A stretch of DNA of 64,000 nucleotides, from assembly GCA_015227615.1 (NCBI GenBank), contig JAALGZ010000013.1, positions 806,001 through 870,000 on the forward strand, given 5' to 3'. The DNA comes from Labyrinthula sp. Ha (lineage: Eukaryota; Sar; Bigyra; Labyrinthulida; Labyrinthulaceae). Positions within the stretch are counted from its first letter, which is position 1; every line of letters begins with the position of its first letter. The position numbers were made by a program, and so were the translations under genes. The notes under the pieces were generated by a model that ran no database searches, was not told the DNA's origin, and saw nothing but the letters and a program-made list of their open reading frames with translations. Of the stretch, positions 54,684 through 64,000 are shown in pieces.

Positions 54684-55682
54684 CTATCTGAGATGAGCTG
54701 TACGAAGATACTGAATCTGATGAAGAATCCACCGTTTGTTCTCGTACCATTTTTGCCAAAGCACTCCATCTTCGTAAGGATCAGGCTCATCTAGTCTAAG
54801 AAATAATTTTCGAATAAGCTGGTTAGTGCCCTCCATAAAATATTTTTCATCTGAAAGTCTGAACCCAGCAAAAAGCAAAACTTCAACACCTCCCCTCACT
54901 TCAACGAAGTGCTTGTTTACCCTTTCGTTTTCCAGATTAAGTTTTCTGTAACTCTCAACAGTAGAATCTTTAACAATACCAGAAAATAAATCTTCTAACT
55001 TTCGCAGAACCAAATTCTTGACTTCAGGTGGGTTTGAGTTTATTAAGTTCAGTAAGACATCAAGTTCGCCACCTGGTTTTTGTGCTAACAATTGGTTGAA
55101 ATTATTTTGAATATCTTCAATTTTCTCTGTTATTGCAAGTAATTCTTTATCCCTTTTTGATACTTCGAGCCGTCGCTCTTTTGCATCAATCTCTAGAATA
55201 CTTAGTTTCCTTCTTTCTTTTTCCAATAGCTCTTCTTCTTTTTTCTTAGCCAACTGCTCTTGCTTTTCAAGTATTTCCAACTCCTTTCTACGCTTTTCAG
55301 CTTCAATTTCTTGTTTTTTCTTCTTCTGAGCTTCCTCAGAGTCAAATTTAGCTTGCTTCAAATCTTCCTCCTGTTCATCAAGCTTTGTTAAGGCAATTTC
55401 CAAATCTCTTGTCAGTTCTTCTAGATTTTTCGAGAGCAGCTGTAAGCTTTCAATAAATTTCTTGCTATAATCGGGTTTTCCAGTTGATGGATCTATCCTT
55501 GAGGATATTTTAATCAATTTGGTGAGAGCTTCCTCACAATTTGCAAGTTCTTGTGTTCGATTCCGAGCAAGCATGAGGTCATCAATTGTTGCACTTTGTG
55601 TTTCAAGTTTTCCATTCAACTGGTTAAGCTCCTCGCGAATAGATGATATTTTTCCTTTAATAATTTTAGCTTTTCCAGACAT
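54684..55682 (-). CDS. Coiled-coil protein with C-terminal PUB-like domain
   Basis: Complete frame of 332 residues from the ATG at 55682. Residues 1-200 form a long charged coiled coil (EEDLKQAKFDSEEAQKKKKQ, then EAEKRRKELEILEKQEQL). The C-terminal 120 residues, with ESYRKLNLENERVNKHFVEV, then GGVEVLLFAGFRL and KYFMEG, resemble a PUB/PUG domain, the fold that binds the tail of p97/CDC48 in PNGase, UBXD1 and HOIP. The ending DPYEDGVLWQKWYENKRWIL is unusual and not assigned. A role as a p97/CDC48 adaptor is inference. The gene faces the unknown protein tail to tail with a single nucleotide between stop codons. Confidence 0.65.
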   Translation of the reverse strand: MSGKAKIIKGKISSIREELNQLNGKLETQSATIDDLMLARNRTQELANCEEALTKLIKISSRIDPSTGKPDYSKKFIESLQLLSKNLEELTRDLEIALTKLDEQEEDLKQAKFDSEEAQKKKKQEIEAEKRRKELEILEKQEQLAKKKEEELLEKERRKLSILEIDAKERRLEVSKRDKELLAITEKIEDIQNNFNQLLAQKPGGELDVLLNLINSNPPEVKNLVLRKLEDLFSGIVKDSTVESYRKLNLENERVNKHFVEVRGGVEVLLFAGFRLSDEKYFMEGTNQLIRKLFLRLDEPDPYEDGVLWQKWYENKRWILHQIQYLRTAHLR

Positions 55683-58600
55683 TGGGAACTGATAAAACGA
55701 GGAGGCTGGAGTTTTGTCTTAGCCTTTATGTAATAGAATTGAATTTTGTTTCGGTTGTAGAAACTTAGCTTTATTTCTGGTAATGCAGCATTGCTATTCT
55801 GAGCGCGGGCTTCTGAGTTTTTCTAGTAGAAAGAAGTTGAAGATGTTTTATACACAGAAAAAGTGCACTTTCAGTAAAAAACCTCAATGCTTTCTAGGAA
55901 TAAATTTATTTTATTAGATTAAAGCAACCAATATGCAGAGTTTTAATAGCTAAAGTCGCTAGAAATAACAACAAGAGAATAGGTATGATGTTTTCTTATT
56001 TTGGATCCAACAGTGTGACTACTTCATAGAGTTTAAACCATTAACATAGTAAAAAAGTTTATTAAGAAAATCTTTTTTGCAATGGCATATAAATTTTTAG
56101 TTTTTACATATACTTGCAAGAGTTTTCGTGCAGTACTGTTAAGCTTGAAAAAATATACGCATTGTTACTCCTTCATTTTGCAAGCAGCGCGAACATATTG
56201 AGCAATGAACATACTTCATTCTAACAAGAAAAAATATTAAGTTTTGCATAATTTGGATTAATAATTATTTGTTAAGAGTTAATAAAGTATTTCAATCAGC
56301 TTCCAGCGAACATAACTTAGCTGGGCATATAGCTCTATGATAAAATTTATGACGAGCTCTTGGGATCTATTAATAAATCAATTAGAACATTGGCATCCGG
56401 ACCATTAACTTATTGAAAAAGTTAATAAATACTGAGCTGAACATACCAACATAATTACATGAGCTAACTTAAGCCTTTGCAGTATTTGACATCATCCGCA
56501 ACTACTCTTTGTAGTCTGCTTCTCTCAACACAAACTTTATTTGCAGGATTATGCTCTAATATTCTTTTTATATTTGCATCCAGCTACCAACAATCGTCTT
56601 GATATCTTTTTTAACTGAAGATATGCTCACCCCAGAGGCGTTCAATATGTAATCTCTATATCCCAAGTATCTTCATCGAGTGGTTCTAATTGGAATATGG
56701 TAACTAGCACAAAAACCTTGAACCACCGTTATTTCTTGCAAGCTCGCAATTCCCCACACGGGTGCCCCCAGCAAATGTAATATCAACGGATACAGTGTTT
56801 CAACTGGTGATCACAGAATAATTTGTTCTGGTTCTAATTCGCGACTGAGGTATTAATAGACGCAATGATACATGGTTGATATTCGTATAATTTAATAAGA
56901 CACTGTATTTTGCCTCCAGCCTAAATTTTTGAGTTGATTTGTCCTTGTGAAGCGGTTACCCCAGAACCCATCTGAAATAATATACCACACCTCTCTTGAA
57001 TGCAAATCTATAGATTTTTACTAACAGCTTTACCATTATTACTCTGTATTATTGTTATTCCCTGGTCAGTTGATAACTCCCGGAAGTATTTACTCAGCGT
57101 CGAAAAACGAAGCAAGAATAAAGGTTTACTTATTCTCAGTTGCATAGTATTTATTTTAATCTCTTAGAACAGTTTCTAGTTCATTAGAATAATTAAACCC
57201 TTGCTAAAATTAAAACGAAAACTGCGCCATCGACATTTCAGTATATTCCAGTACTTTCTGTCAGAGTAATCTTTGTTTTCTCGTAGCAGTAAGGACTTTG
57301 AAATATTCTATGAAGGATATGAAACATTTTTTAATCTGTGGACGGAGAGGAAGTTCAAAAACAAATATTTTATTATTTGTATTAGAATCTAAAGCAGTAC
57401 ACAGACTTCCTAAATGTTCTAATTTGTTCTCCCCGAAGTGCATAATGATCAAGCTCCTTTATGAACTAGAAGAAAACAGAAACAATAAATTGATTCAAAA
57501 CTCTTATATGACAAGATTTTTCTTCGCATATAAGATTCATAGCTAAGGAGCTAGGAACATTACCTTAAATGGACTTTAGCTTTGGAGGATTGTGGTGTGA
57601 AGTTTGAAATGATAAGAAGCCTATCTTCAAATTTCAGCAACCCTAATGTGCTACAATTAAATACCTTTCGAAAAACTATACCGGTGGTGTGAAAAACCTC
57701 AAGTTTTGGTGTCTCTACAATATGTTTAACTTTTAATAATTCACAGTTGTATTTTTGGTTTGGTGATATACATCTGCTACTGCGCTAGGATGTAATTATA
57801 TGTAGACAGTGTTATAATTGTTTTAGCTGACCATAGTACTGTCATTCTCCGTAAATTGTGTTTATTTTGATCTTCTACTCTTTGACTAGTACTATGATGA
57901 AACTCTGTTTCAAGCTATATCAAGGTTTCTCCTGACCACGAATGTCTTTTTCATGTTTTCCAAATGAGTTTGATTTTCAAGATTACATATAAAGTTATTA
58001 TAACTTTTTTCTGTAGCACCTTAACCCAATTTAGAATTTACAAGTGTTGAGTAAAGCCATTCTATAAAGAAAAATTTTAAAAGTTTTTCATATATTACAA
58101 ATTTTTGGGCTAATAGATGCCAAGATAGCATTACAAAATAAATTACTTAGCACTGTATCCATTCTCACCTTGTAATAAGCTGCTGCCAACATTTTATTTC
58201 TATTCCAAGCAAGAACAAACTTTTTGTGTTCAAATCTCTTCTTTCAGCTCATGTGCCTCTTCTTTTTTGCAGATCCTTGAGCTTCCCCTCAGAAACTTCA
58301 CAAGAGCGGGATAAAAGCCTTCCCAAGGGTATAGAGAATAACTACTTTTCTGCTCTGCATGAAAGAAATAATTTCATTGTTGTTGCAGCAGCTGTAAGTT
58401 CAGTAGAAAACATCTAATACCCTTGAATATAATTTTCTTCCTATGTAGAAAAACCTTTTCCCCTGTATATTGAAAACTGTTTAACTTAACTATCTATCTT
58501 TCATTGCAAAACATAAGTCATAATATATATACGAACCAGGGTTATCCTGATGAGAGGCTAAGCACAACCATGTTATCAAGCCAGAGTTGTATTCTGTTTT

Positions 58601-58919
58601 TCTATGTCTAATTTAGCTTAAATCGGTCGATATTTAATTGCAACTGCAATCCATGAATAGTATTATATCAATTCAACAGATAACTTTAACATCAAATATC
58701 GTGTGATAAATTTACATATTCTACATAAGTTTTCATTATGCAAAATCTCCCTGTGTAAAGAATAACCAGATTCAAGCCGTTATGTTCAAAAATAGGGAAA
58801 TACTGATTCTGCCCAAAAATACTCAAGCGATCAAGTGTTCCAACCGGGAAATTGGACCGTTGTTAATCAGAATTAACAAGTGAAAAGGAGAAAGATTTAT
58901 CAAATCAACGACAATACAA
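55683..58919. other. Gene desert of about 3.2 kb
   Basis: No gene was recognised. A 78-codon frame from an ATG at 57310 contains CGRRGSSKTN, a P-loop-like string, but nothing else fits a GTPase or ATPase. ATTTTTGGGC occurs at 58101-58110 and the reverse GCCCAAAAAT at 58811-58820, the latter about 100 nt before the Roc-COR-TIR gene. Confidence 0.55.
58811..58820 (-). promoter_or_regulatory. GCCCAAAAAT motif upstream of Roc-COR-TIR
   Basis: Reverse form of the TTTTGGGC core, about 100 nt before the ATG at 58920. It matches the motifs before the K+ channel, GlcG/G gamma and RPN2 genes, where distances to the ATG range from 29 to about 100 nt. Confidence 0.35.
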
Positions 58920-61442
58920 ATGAATTTTAGAAGAAAAAAGAATTCAGGAATGAAAGATGTTGTTTCTCAAATAAAGTCTGCAATAAAGAAGGATATCACA
59001 GCTCCGTTTATGAGAGCAAAAGTCATTGTACTTGGGCGGAGTAGAGTTGGGAAAACATCTCTGATCAAATCACTCATTGACCAACCTTTTGATCATAAAG
59101 AGAGTGCAACAAAAGGTTTTGATCTTACATACTCAAGTTTGGTTCAAAGAGAAGACCAGACTGTTTGGAAAAAAGTTATGCACAACAAAGGGCAGTTCGT
59201 TAACCATCTCTCTAATGTTATAAACGACAAGGATCGCTCAAAAAGTGTTGTTTCTAAAGCAGACGTTGAATCTATTGCGGTTTCGGACGGTGAAGCTGAG
59301 GAATATGGAAGTATTATGCAGAAGAAAGGTATTTTAACTGAGCAGAAAAGAGCCCTTGGCTTAATCTTCTACGATTTAGGAGGACAGAAAATTTTTCATG
59401 CGTTACACCATTTGTTTCTAAGCGAATACGCATGCTACCTTGTTGTTTTTGATGCCAAAAAGCTATTGGAAGAAGTGAAGGAAGGAAGAATATCAGAATC
59501 AAGGTCTGTTCGTATACTCAAGTTTTGGATTAACGCTAAGAAAATTCACGCGCCTAATTCTCCACTTCTTATTGTGGGGACACATTCACAGGATTTATCT
59601 GCTCGTGATATGAAGAGAATAAACCGAATCCTGGAGCTGAGGATTTTGGAAAGATATGGATTTAACGAGGTGCAGTTTGTTGACAAGAAAGATATTTATG
59701 AAAAGGATATGACGCTGAATTTCTTTCCCATTGAGAATGAAACAAACATGGCCATTCCGGACTTAAGGCAAGCGGTGCAAGATTCTATCTTGAAGCAGCA
59801 GTACATTCACGAAAAAGTAAAACTTTCGTATTTGCGTATCCTGGATATCCTTGTAGAAGATGGGAAACCTTACTATAAAATTGAGCACGTGAAGAAGCTC
59901 CTATCTCGAAAGGGCATAATGCTATCTCAGATTGAGGAAGCTCTCATCTTCTTGCACTCAAGGGGTTCATTGTTATTCTTTCAGCAGATACCATATTTAT
60001 CGAACCATATTGTTCTAGATCCTAAATGGCTGTTGGGAGGAATTACGGATGTAATATTTGATCAAAGGGAGACACAACGTCCAAACTTTGAAGTGGAACT
60101 TAATAAAGATTTTCGTAGATATTTGCTCGATGGGGTTATTAGCTCTGAGTTGATGCACGACATCTGGACCAAGAACGGGTATGATAGACGGAGTCAAGTA
60201 TTTCTTCGTCAAGTCATGTTAATGACATCGTTGATGTGCGAATACAATCTGGAGGGGAAAGAATGTTTCATGATTCCGTCTTTCTTGAACAACAATCTTA
60301 CAGTGGACTCTGATCTTCTCTCGGCTGTTGAGAGTGACTCCGGTGATGAATATACAGGGCCATACTTTGTTTTTGATTTCTCTGGAGACTATAGGCTTGA
60401 TTCAGTTGATAGTCCAAGATGCGTCCCATTTGGCTTGTTTGATAGATTGGTGTGTCTTTGCATAAAGCATAGTACAAGTTTTTCTGATAACATGATTCCA
60501 GAGGTTAGATACCCTAGAGCACAACTTAGTTTTGGAAGGGCAATGAACTTTGAGATTGAAGCAGTAAGGAACAGGTATAATGAATCTGTGTTTCTCTATG
60601 TGAAAACTCACAAGGATACTACATACGAAAAAGCACGAGATTTGATTAAGCGTCTGTACTCGATGATGAAAGCTCTGGAAAAGGGTTTTTTTGCATCCCA
60701 ATCAGCGGATTCAAACGTCATCTTAAGCCTATTGTTGCCTTCAACCGACGATACCGGAAATGTGTTGGCTGAGTATGAATCAATTTTAGAAAGACGAAAA
60801 ACTAACCCTGAGAAATCGTTCAGGCCATCAAAGCACGCAAAGCAATCAATTTCTGTGTATAAATATGATCACTGGTTTGAATCTACAAACTCACACTCTC
60901 TTGAACTGATTAATCCAGAAAACACATCGACTCCAGCTGATAACAGGGAACTAAAAGGCATCAGAAAGCTTCCGCCTGGGTTGCGGTACCACTGTTTCTT
61001 GAGCTATCGCCAGGAGGACTCCATGCATCTAGTCGGCAAGCTATACCTGCTGCTAAAATCCATAGGGTATATAAGCTGGTTTGATATGCAGTACACTGGG
61101 ACTGATGGAATTACCGCAGAGAGTATGAAGAAAGGTGTCGAGGATAGCATGATTTATGTATTGGTTCTCTCCAAAAACATTTTCAAGAGTTCCTATGTTA
61201 AGATGGAAGTTGAAACCGCTATCGCCAAGGGAAAGAAAATCATACTGCTACATCACCCAGATACAGAGAAGAGAAACTATTGCGCCTTTGAAGATTATAT
61301 TAATGGTGCCCCAGATGTAGTAAAACCTTTGTTCAATCAGATTCAAAGCCTCCCCATCCGAGTTCTCTATCATGAGGAAATAGCCTTTGTAAGGGAATTA
61401 GAACGTAGAATGGAGGCAACTAGGCTTCCGTTATTAGAATAA
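58920..61442 (+). CDS. Roc-COR GTPase with C-terminal TIR domain
   Basis: Complete single-exon frame of 840 residues. The Roc GTPase has a P-loop GRSRVGKTS (39-47), a long insert, a switch-II-like YDLGGQKIFHALHHLFLSE and IVGTHSQDL as the THxxD specificity motif. The COR region follows (about 275-620), with FLHSRGSLLFF, LDPKWLLGGITDVIF and ECFMIPSFL. The last 153 residues (688-840) form a TIR domain: HCFLSYRQED, GYISWFDMQYTGTDG, Glu734 in TAESM, YVLVLSKNIFKSSYVKMEVE and KKIILL. There is no kinase and no leucine-rich repeats. Roco proteins switch by GTP-linked dimerisation, and TIR domains signal or cleave NAD+. A self-regulated immune or stress switch is inferred. A tandem duplication covers its stop codon. 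Confidence 0.88.
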   Translation: MNFRRKKNSGMKDVVSQIKSAIKKDITAPFMRAKVIVLGRSRVGKTSLIKSLIDQPFDHKESATKGFDLTYSSLVQREDQTVWKKVMHNKGQFVNHLSNVINDKDRSKSVVSKADVESIAVSDGEAEEYGSIMQKKGILTEQKRALGLIFYDLGGQKIFHALHHLFLSEYACYLVVFDAKKLLEEVKEGRISESRSVRILKFWINAKKIHAPNSPLLIVGTHSQDLSARDMKRINRILELRILERYGFNEVQFVDKKDIYEKDMTLNFFPIENETNMAIPDLRQAVQDSILKQQYIHEKVKLSYLRILDILVEDGKPYYKIEHVKKLLSRKGIMLSQIEEALIFLHSRGSLLFFQQIPYLSNHIVLDPKWLLGGITDVIFDQRETQRPNFEVELNKDFRRYLLDGVISSELMHDIWTKNGYDRRSQVFLRQVMLMTSLMCEYNLEGKECFMIPSFLNNNLTVDSDLLSAVESDSGDEYTGPYFVFDFSGDYRLDSVDSPRCVPFGLFDRLVCLCIKHSTSFSDNMIPEVRYPRAQLSFGRAMNFEIEAVRNRYNESVFLYVKTHKDTTYEKARDLIKRLYSMMKALEKGFFASQSADSNVILSLLLPSTDDTGNVLAEYESILERRKTNPEKSFRPSKHAKQSISVYKYDHWFESTNSHSLELINPENTSTPADNRELKGIRKLPPGLRYHCFLSYRQEDSMHLVGKLYLLLKSIGYISWFDMQYTGTDGITAESMKKGVEDSMIYVLVLSKNIFKSSYVKMEVETAIAKGKKIILLHHPDTEKRNYCAFEDYINGAPDVVKPLFNQIQSLPIRVLYHEEIAFVRELERRMEATRLPLLE

Positions 61443-61524
61443 AGTTAATGTTGCGTATAATAGATCTCACCCCCATATATTAGAATAAAGTTAATTTTAC
61501 GTATTGTAGCTCTTATTTCCCCAC
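61433..61524 (+). repeat. 46-bp tandem duplication across the Roc-COR-TIR stop codon
   Basis: Two diverged copies (61433-61478 and 61479-61524) each begin ATTAGAATAAAGTTAAT and share TTxCGTATxxTAG. The first carries the real last codons and TAA stop. The second duplicates them in the 118-nt gap before the PhoD-like gene. Confidence 0.8.
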
Positions 61525-61560
61525 GCCCAACAAGTTTTACCAATATTCTAAGCAGGTACA

Positions 61561-63561
61561 ATGGAGAATTACCAGAAACACATAATAAAACCTAGCAAAC
61601 CCGGAATGAAACTCATATTGGTTTTACTAGCCGTTACATACTTGCATGAAGCAAAAGTGTTAAAGGATGTAAACTTATATCCTGATCCAGCTCCTTTCTC
61701 CTTTGGAGTATCCTCTGGAGACCCAACGACAGATTCTGTTTTGTTATGGACTAAGCTGGACCCGTTTTTTCTGACCGAAGCACAGATTTCAGCAGACGTC
61801 TTTCAAATTGATTACCGCATTTTTCAACTCAACTCAAGCAAAGTTCCTACTTCGTTTTCATCGAACTCCTCAGTATTTTCAGGATTTGCTGAAACTTCCT
61901 CAACTTCGGATTACTGTCTCACTGTTGAAGTTAACAACTTAATCCCTGGGACTTATTATGCATATTTCTTTGAGTTTAACAACGCTTCAAGTTCACCTGG
62001 ACGTACAAAAACTTTACCAAGCACCTCTAACGAATTTTCTGTAGGTGTCATTAGCTGTACGAGCTTATATTCAGGGTATTTTCACGCGTACAATCATCTC
62101 TCGAAGTCAAATGTTGATCTTGTACTTCATTTGGGAGATTACATCTACCCAGATGCTGATGGAGAAGAATGCTATAGATTTCCTCCTGGAATGTGTAATG
62201 ATCGCTTGTTTGGTGGCTGCAGCTACCCCACTGAAGTTGAGAACGAATATATCAACAATTTTGGTACCAGGTTTACCTGTGAAATAAATGAACTAGAAAA
62301 GTATAGATGGACACATGACATGTATCACCTGGATCCTGATCTTCGTGAAGCTCGTAGGTTATTACCATTTGTTACTGTGTACGATAATCATGATTTGAGC
62401 TATACTGAGAAGGATGGTGAGAATGTTGGCCTAAGTGCTTTTGTTGAGCACGTACCAGTGCGAATGAGCAATGGCACAGTTAATAAAATATTAAAAATAG
62501 GGGACTTGGTTGAAATTATCCTCCTTGATACAAACCTGTTTGTAGAAGATGAAAGCTTGCTGGGCTTTGAGCAAGAAAATTGGGTTTATCGGACTTTGAA
62601 CGAGACACAGGCGCAGTGGAAAATAATTGCAAGTACAAAGGAGCTAATGCCTTTTGCAATTAATAGGGTTGGGATAGTGATTTCTAGAATATTCTTTAGA
62701 GGAACGCTTTCTGTTTTTTTCATCTTACTGGTGTTAACAGCTTTGGAAGCTAAATTTGGGTACGAGGAAAGAAAATCCATCTCCCTAAAAGCATGTAGAA
62801 AACTTATCGATCTAAAACCAGGGAATAGTCTCACCAACTCGATAGATAAAAAAAAGGAGGATATCAGTCCTGAGGAAAAAAACAACAAAAAGTTGGACGG
62901 CACTGTCTCGGAGAAAGTAGGTGAGATGTATGGGCAAAAGTTTTTGAGAGTATTGAATACATTTACTTTTTGTTTCTTGCTCTTCGCGCTAGTTATTTGG
63001 TTAATTGCGGGCATAGTTTTGGATAGGTTATTGAATGTGAGAGAAATAGTTAACTTTGATGGAAATCCTTCTCATAATTGGAACGGGCAGCATGCAAGTT
63101 TAATGCGGCTATTTAGTGCATTAAAAGAGACTAACCAAGGTGATAACAATATATTTATAACAGGCGATAGTCATTTTACTGTATTGTCAAATGTCTTCCC
63201 TTTTGAGACAGAAAAATATTCCACCTTATTTGATGAGAGGACAGAAGATAAATTAGGTGTGGAATTCTTGCCTTCTAGTGGGACTAGAGGGAATATTGAT
63301 GAAAAAGTAGATGAAATAATTGGTTTTGGTGTGGATACTTTTATAAACAAGTTCATCTCTCGAGTAATTAGAGATGTTGTTATTGAAAGTAACCCACAGT
63401 TTCATGAGCATGAATCAAATAGCCACGGATATGGTCGGATAGATATTAATCTAGAGAAAGCCGCTTTTACTGTGAATTACTTCCCTATACTGAAAAGGAA
63501 CCCTGATCGGGTGAAAACGCTTGAAGCTGAGATGATACATAATGAGAACTGTTATAATTAA
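61561..63561 (+). CDS. PhoD-like metallophosphatase with an inserted membrane pair
   Basis: Complete frame of 666 residues. An N-terminal hydrophobic stretch (GMKLILVLLAVTYLHEA) is a signal or anchor. The PhoD N-terminal domain follows (FSFGVSSGDPTTDSVLLWTK), then catalytic motifs VISCTSLYSG, HLGDYIY, YDNHD (normally WDDHE-like) and ITGDSHFTVLSN. Between YDNHD and GDSH two membrane segments (near residues 375-400 and 460-485) flank a basic loop of about 60 residues, which is not usual for bacterial PhoD. Family enzymes hydrolyse phosphomono- or diesters outside the cell using metal ions. Here the protein is probably membrane-bound on the surface or in an endomembrane, with activity uncertain because of the changed metal motif. 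It follows Roc-COR-TIR by 118 nt on the same strand. Confidence 0.8.
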   Translation: MENYQKHIIKPSKPGMKLILVLLAVTYLHEAKVLKDVNLYPDPAPFSFGVSSGDPTTDSVLLWTKLDPFFLTEAQISADVFQIDYRIFQLNSSKVPTSFSSNSSVFSGFAETSSTSDYCLTVEVNNLIPGTYYAYFFEFNNASSSPGRTKTLPSTSNEFSVGVISCTSLYSGYFHAYNHLSKSNVDLVLHLGDYIYPDADGEECYRFPPGMCNDRLFGGCSYPTEVENEYINNFGTRFTCEINELEKYRWTHDMYHLDPDLREARRLLPFVTVYDNHDLSYTEKDGENVGLSAFVEHVPVRMSNGTVNKILKIGDLVEIILLDTNLFVEDESLLGFEQENWVYRTLNETQAQWKIIASTKELMPFAINRVGIVISRIFFRGTLSVFFILLVLTALEAKFGYEERKSISLKACRKLIDLKPGNSLTNSIDKKKEDISPEEKNNKKLDGTVSEKVGEMYGQKFLRVLNTFTFCFLLFALVIWLIAGIVLDRLLNVREIVNFDGNPSHNWNGQHASLMRLFSALKETNQGDNNIFITGDSHFTVLSNVFPFETEKYSTLFDERTEDKLGVEFLPSSGTRGNIDEKVDEIIGFGVDTFINKFISRVIRDVVIESNPQFHEHESNSHGYGRIDINLEKAAFTVNYFPILKRNPDRVKTLEAEMIHNENCYN

Positions 63562-64000
63562 ACTCTTACGTATTGCTTTCTGCTGAATATATATCGAGGA
63601 AAACCCATTTGAATCTATGATATAAATCTCACCTTTTATTACGGCCCAGTTTCTGTTCAACCATGTATCTGACCTTCCTGCTCTCTTAGTAGAGTATGTT
63701 AAATATTACAATTGACACTTCAAGATTGACTAACCTTTGCACTTTTGGTATAAGATATACTTGAATAGGTTACTGCTTCAAGAAAGTATGTTATAACCAC
63801 CTCCATATTTTTTTTAAATACTTAACTTACAGATCATGTGGTAACATGGACTGCTCAAAAACGTTCCAGTTTCATATGAAAGTTTTTGAAGATTTCATGA
63901 AATGGCGCCTAAAAGTAATTGCTTATACTGTTTTCTGTGAGTTCAAGTAGTTGCTATGAAGAACTTGGTATGGGATTACACCCTTCTATCGCAATGCGAG
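63562..64000. other. Non-coding end of the window
   Basis: Only short frames with no family resemblance are seen after the PhoD-like stop. Nothing further can be supported. Confidence 0.6.

Noticed and set aside
57310-57546. Small frame with P-loop-like GRRGSSKT
   Set aside because: No other GTPase or ATPase motif, poor protein-like content and no neighbours in a shared unit.

Overview
This is a nuclear, AT-rich eukaryotic window, probably from a free-living or parasitic protist. The evidence is a set of strictly eukaryotic genes: a phosphagen kinase end, a voltage/cyclic-nucleotide type K+ channel, proteasome subunit RPN2, an ARF-GEF of the GBF1/GEA class, ORC1, splicing factor SLU7, a G-protein gamma subunit, a tyrosine-kinase-like (TKL) kinase, and a Roc-COR protein. 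No rRNA, tRNA, CRISPR array or clear transposon was found. The lineage cannot be fixed from the sequence. A G gamma, a phosphagen kinase, a BT1-type folate transporter and a Roc-COR-TIR protein together argue against red algae and land plants.

Layout. 1-2.4 kb: phosphagen kinase end and K+ channel, tail to tail. 2.4-8.9 kb: gene desert with one doubtful small gene. 8.9-19.3 kb: dense island of PGAP4-like glycosyltransferase, GlcG/HbpS-like protein, G gamma, RPN2 and ARF-GEF. 19.3-23.7 kb: desert. 23.7-28.3 kb: one member and two relics of a local gene family, then a BtuF-like binding-protein gene with an eroded end. 28.3-34.7 kb: desert. 34.7-41.4 kb: BT1 transporter, membrane TKL kinase with a cyclic-nucleotide-binding domain, and ORC1, all on +. 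41.4-47.5 kb: desert. 47.5-50.3 kb: secreted SnoaL-like protein, an alpha/beta hydrolase and a broken tandem copy. 52.4-55.7 kb: SLU7, an unknown nuclear-looking protein and a PUB-domain coiled-coil protein, packed within 1-42 nt of each other. 55.7-58.9 kb: desert. 58.9-63.6 kb: Roc-COR-TIR protein and a membrane PhoD-like phosphatase.

The most notable signal is a set of very short introns. Frame changes in the channel, ARF-GEF and BtuF-like genes are all resolved by removing 28-29 nt segments that begin GTA and end TAG. A fourth such segment (30 nt) sits at the end of the BT1 transporter. Removing it makes the transporter stop and the kinase start overlap as TAATG; an alternative acceptor 5 nt further on fuses the two proteins in frame. 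Other points are a shared TTTTGGGCA motif in front of at least four genes, almost complete avoidance of TGA as a stop codon, and short tandem duplications lying on a start and on a stop codon.

Functionally the window holds signalling genes (K+ channel, G gamma, TKL/cNBD kinase, Roc-COR-TIR), housekeeping genes (proteasome, replication, splicing, vesicle traffic) and secreted or surface enzymes (PhoD, SnoaL-like, hydrolase, GPI-glycan transferase). They do not form one obvious pathway. All assignments rest on reading motifs by eye; no database search was possible.
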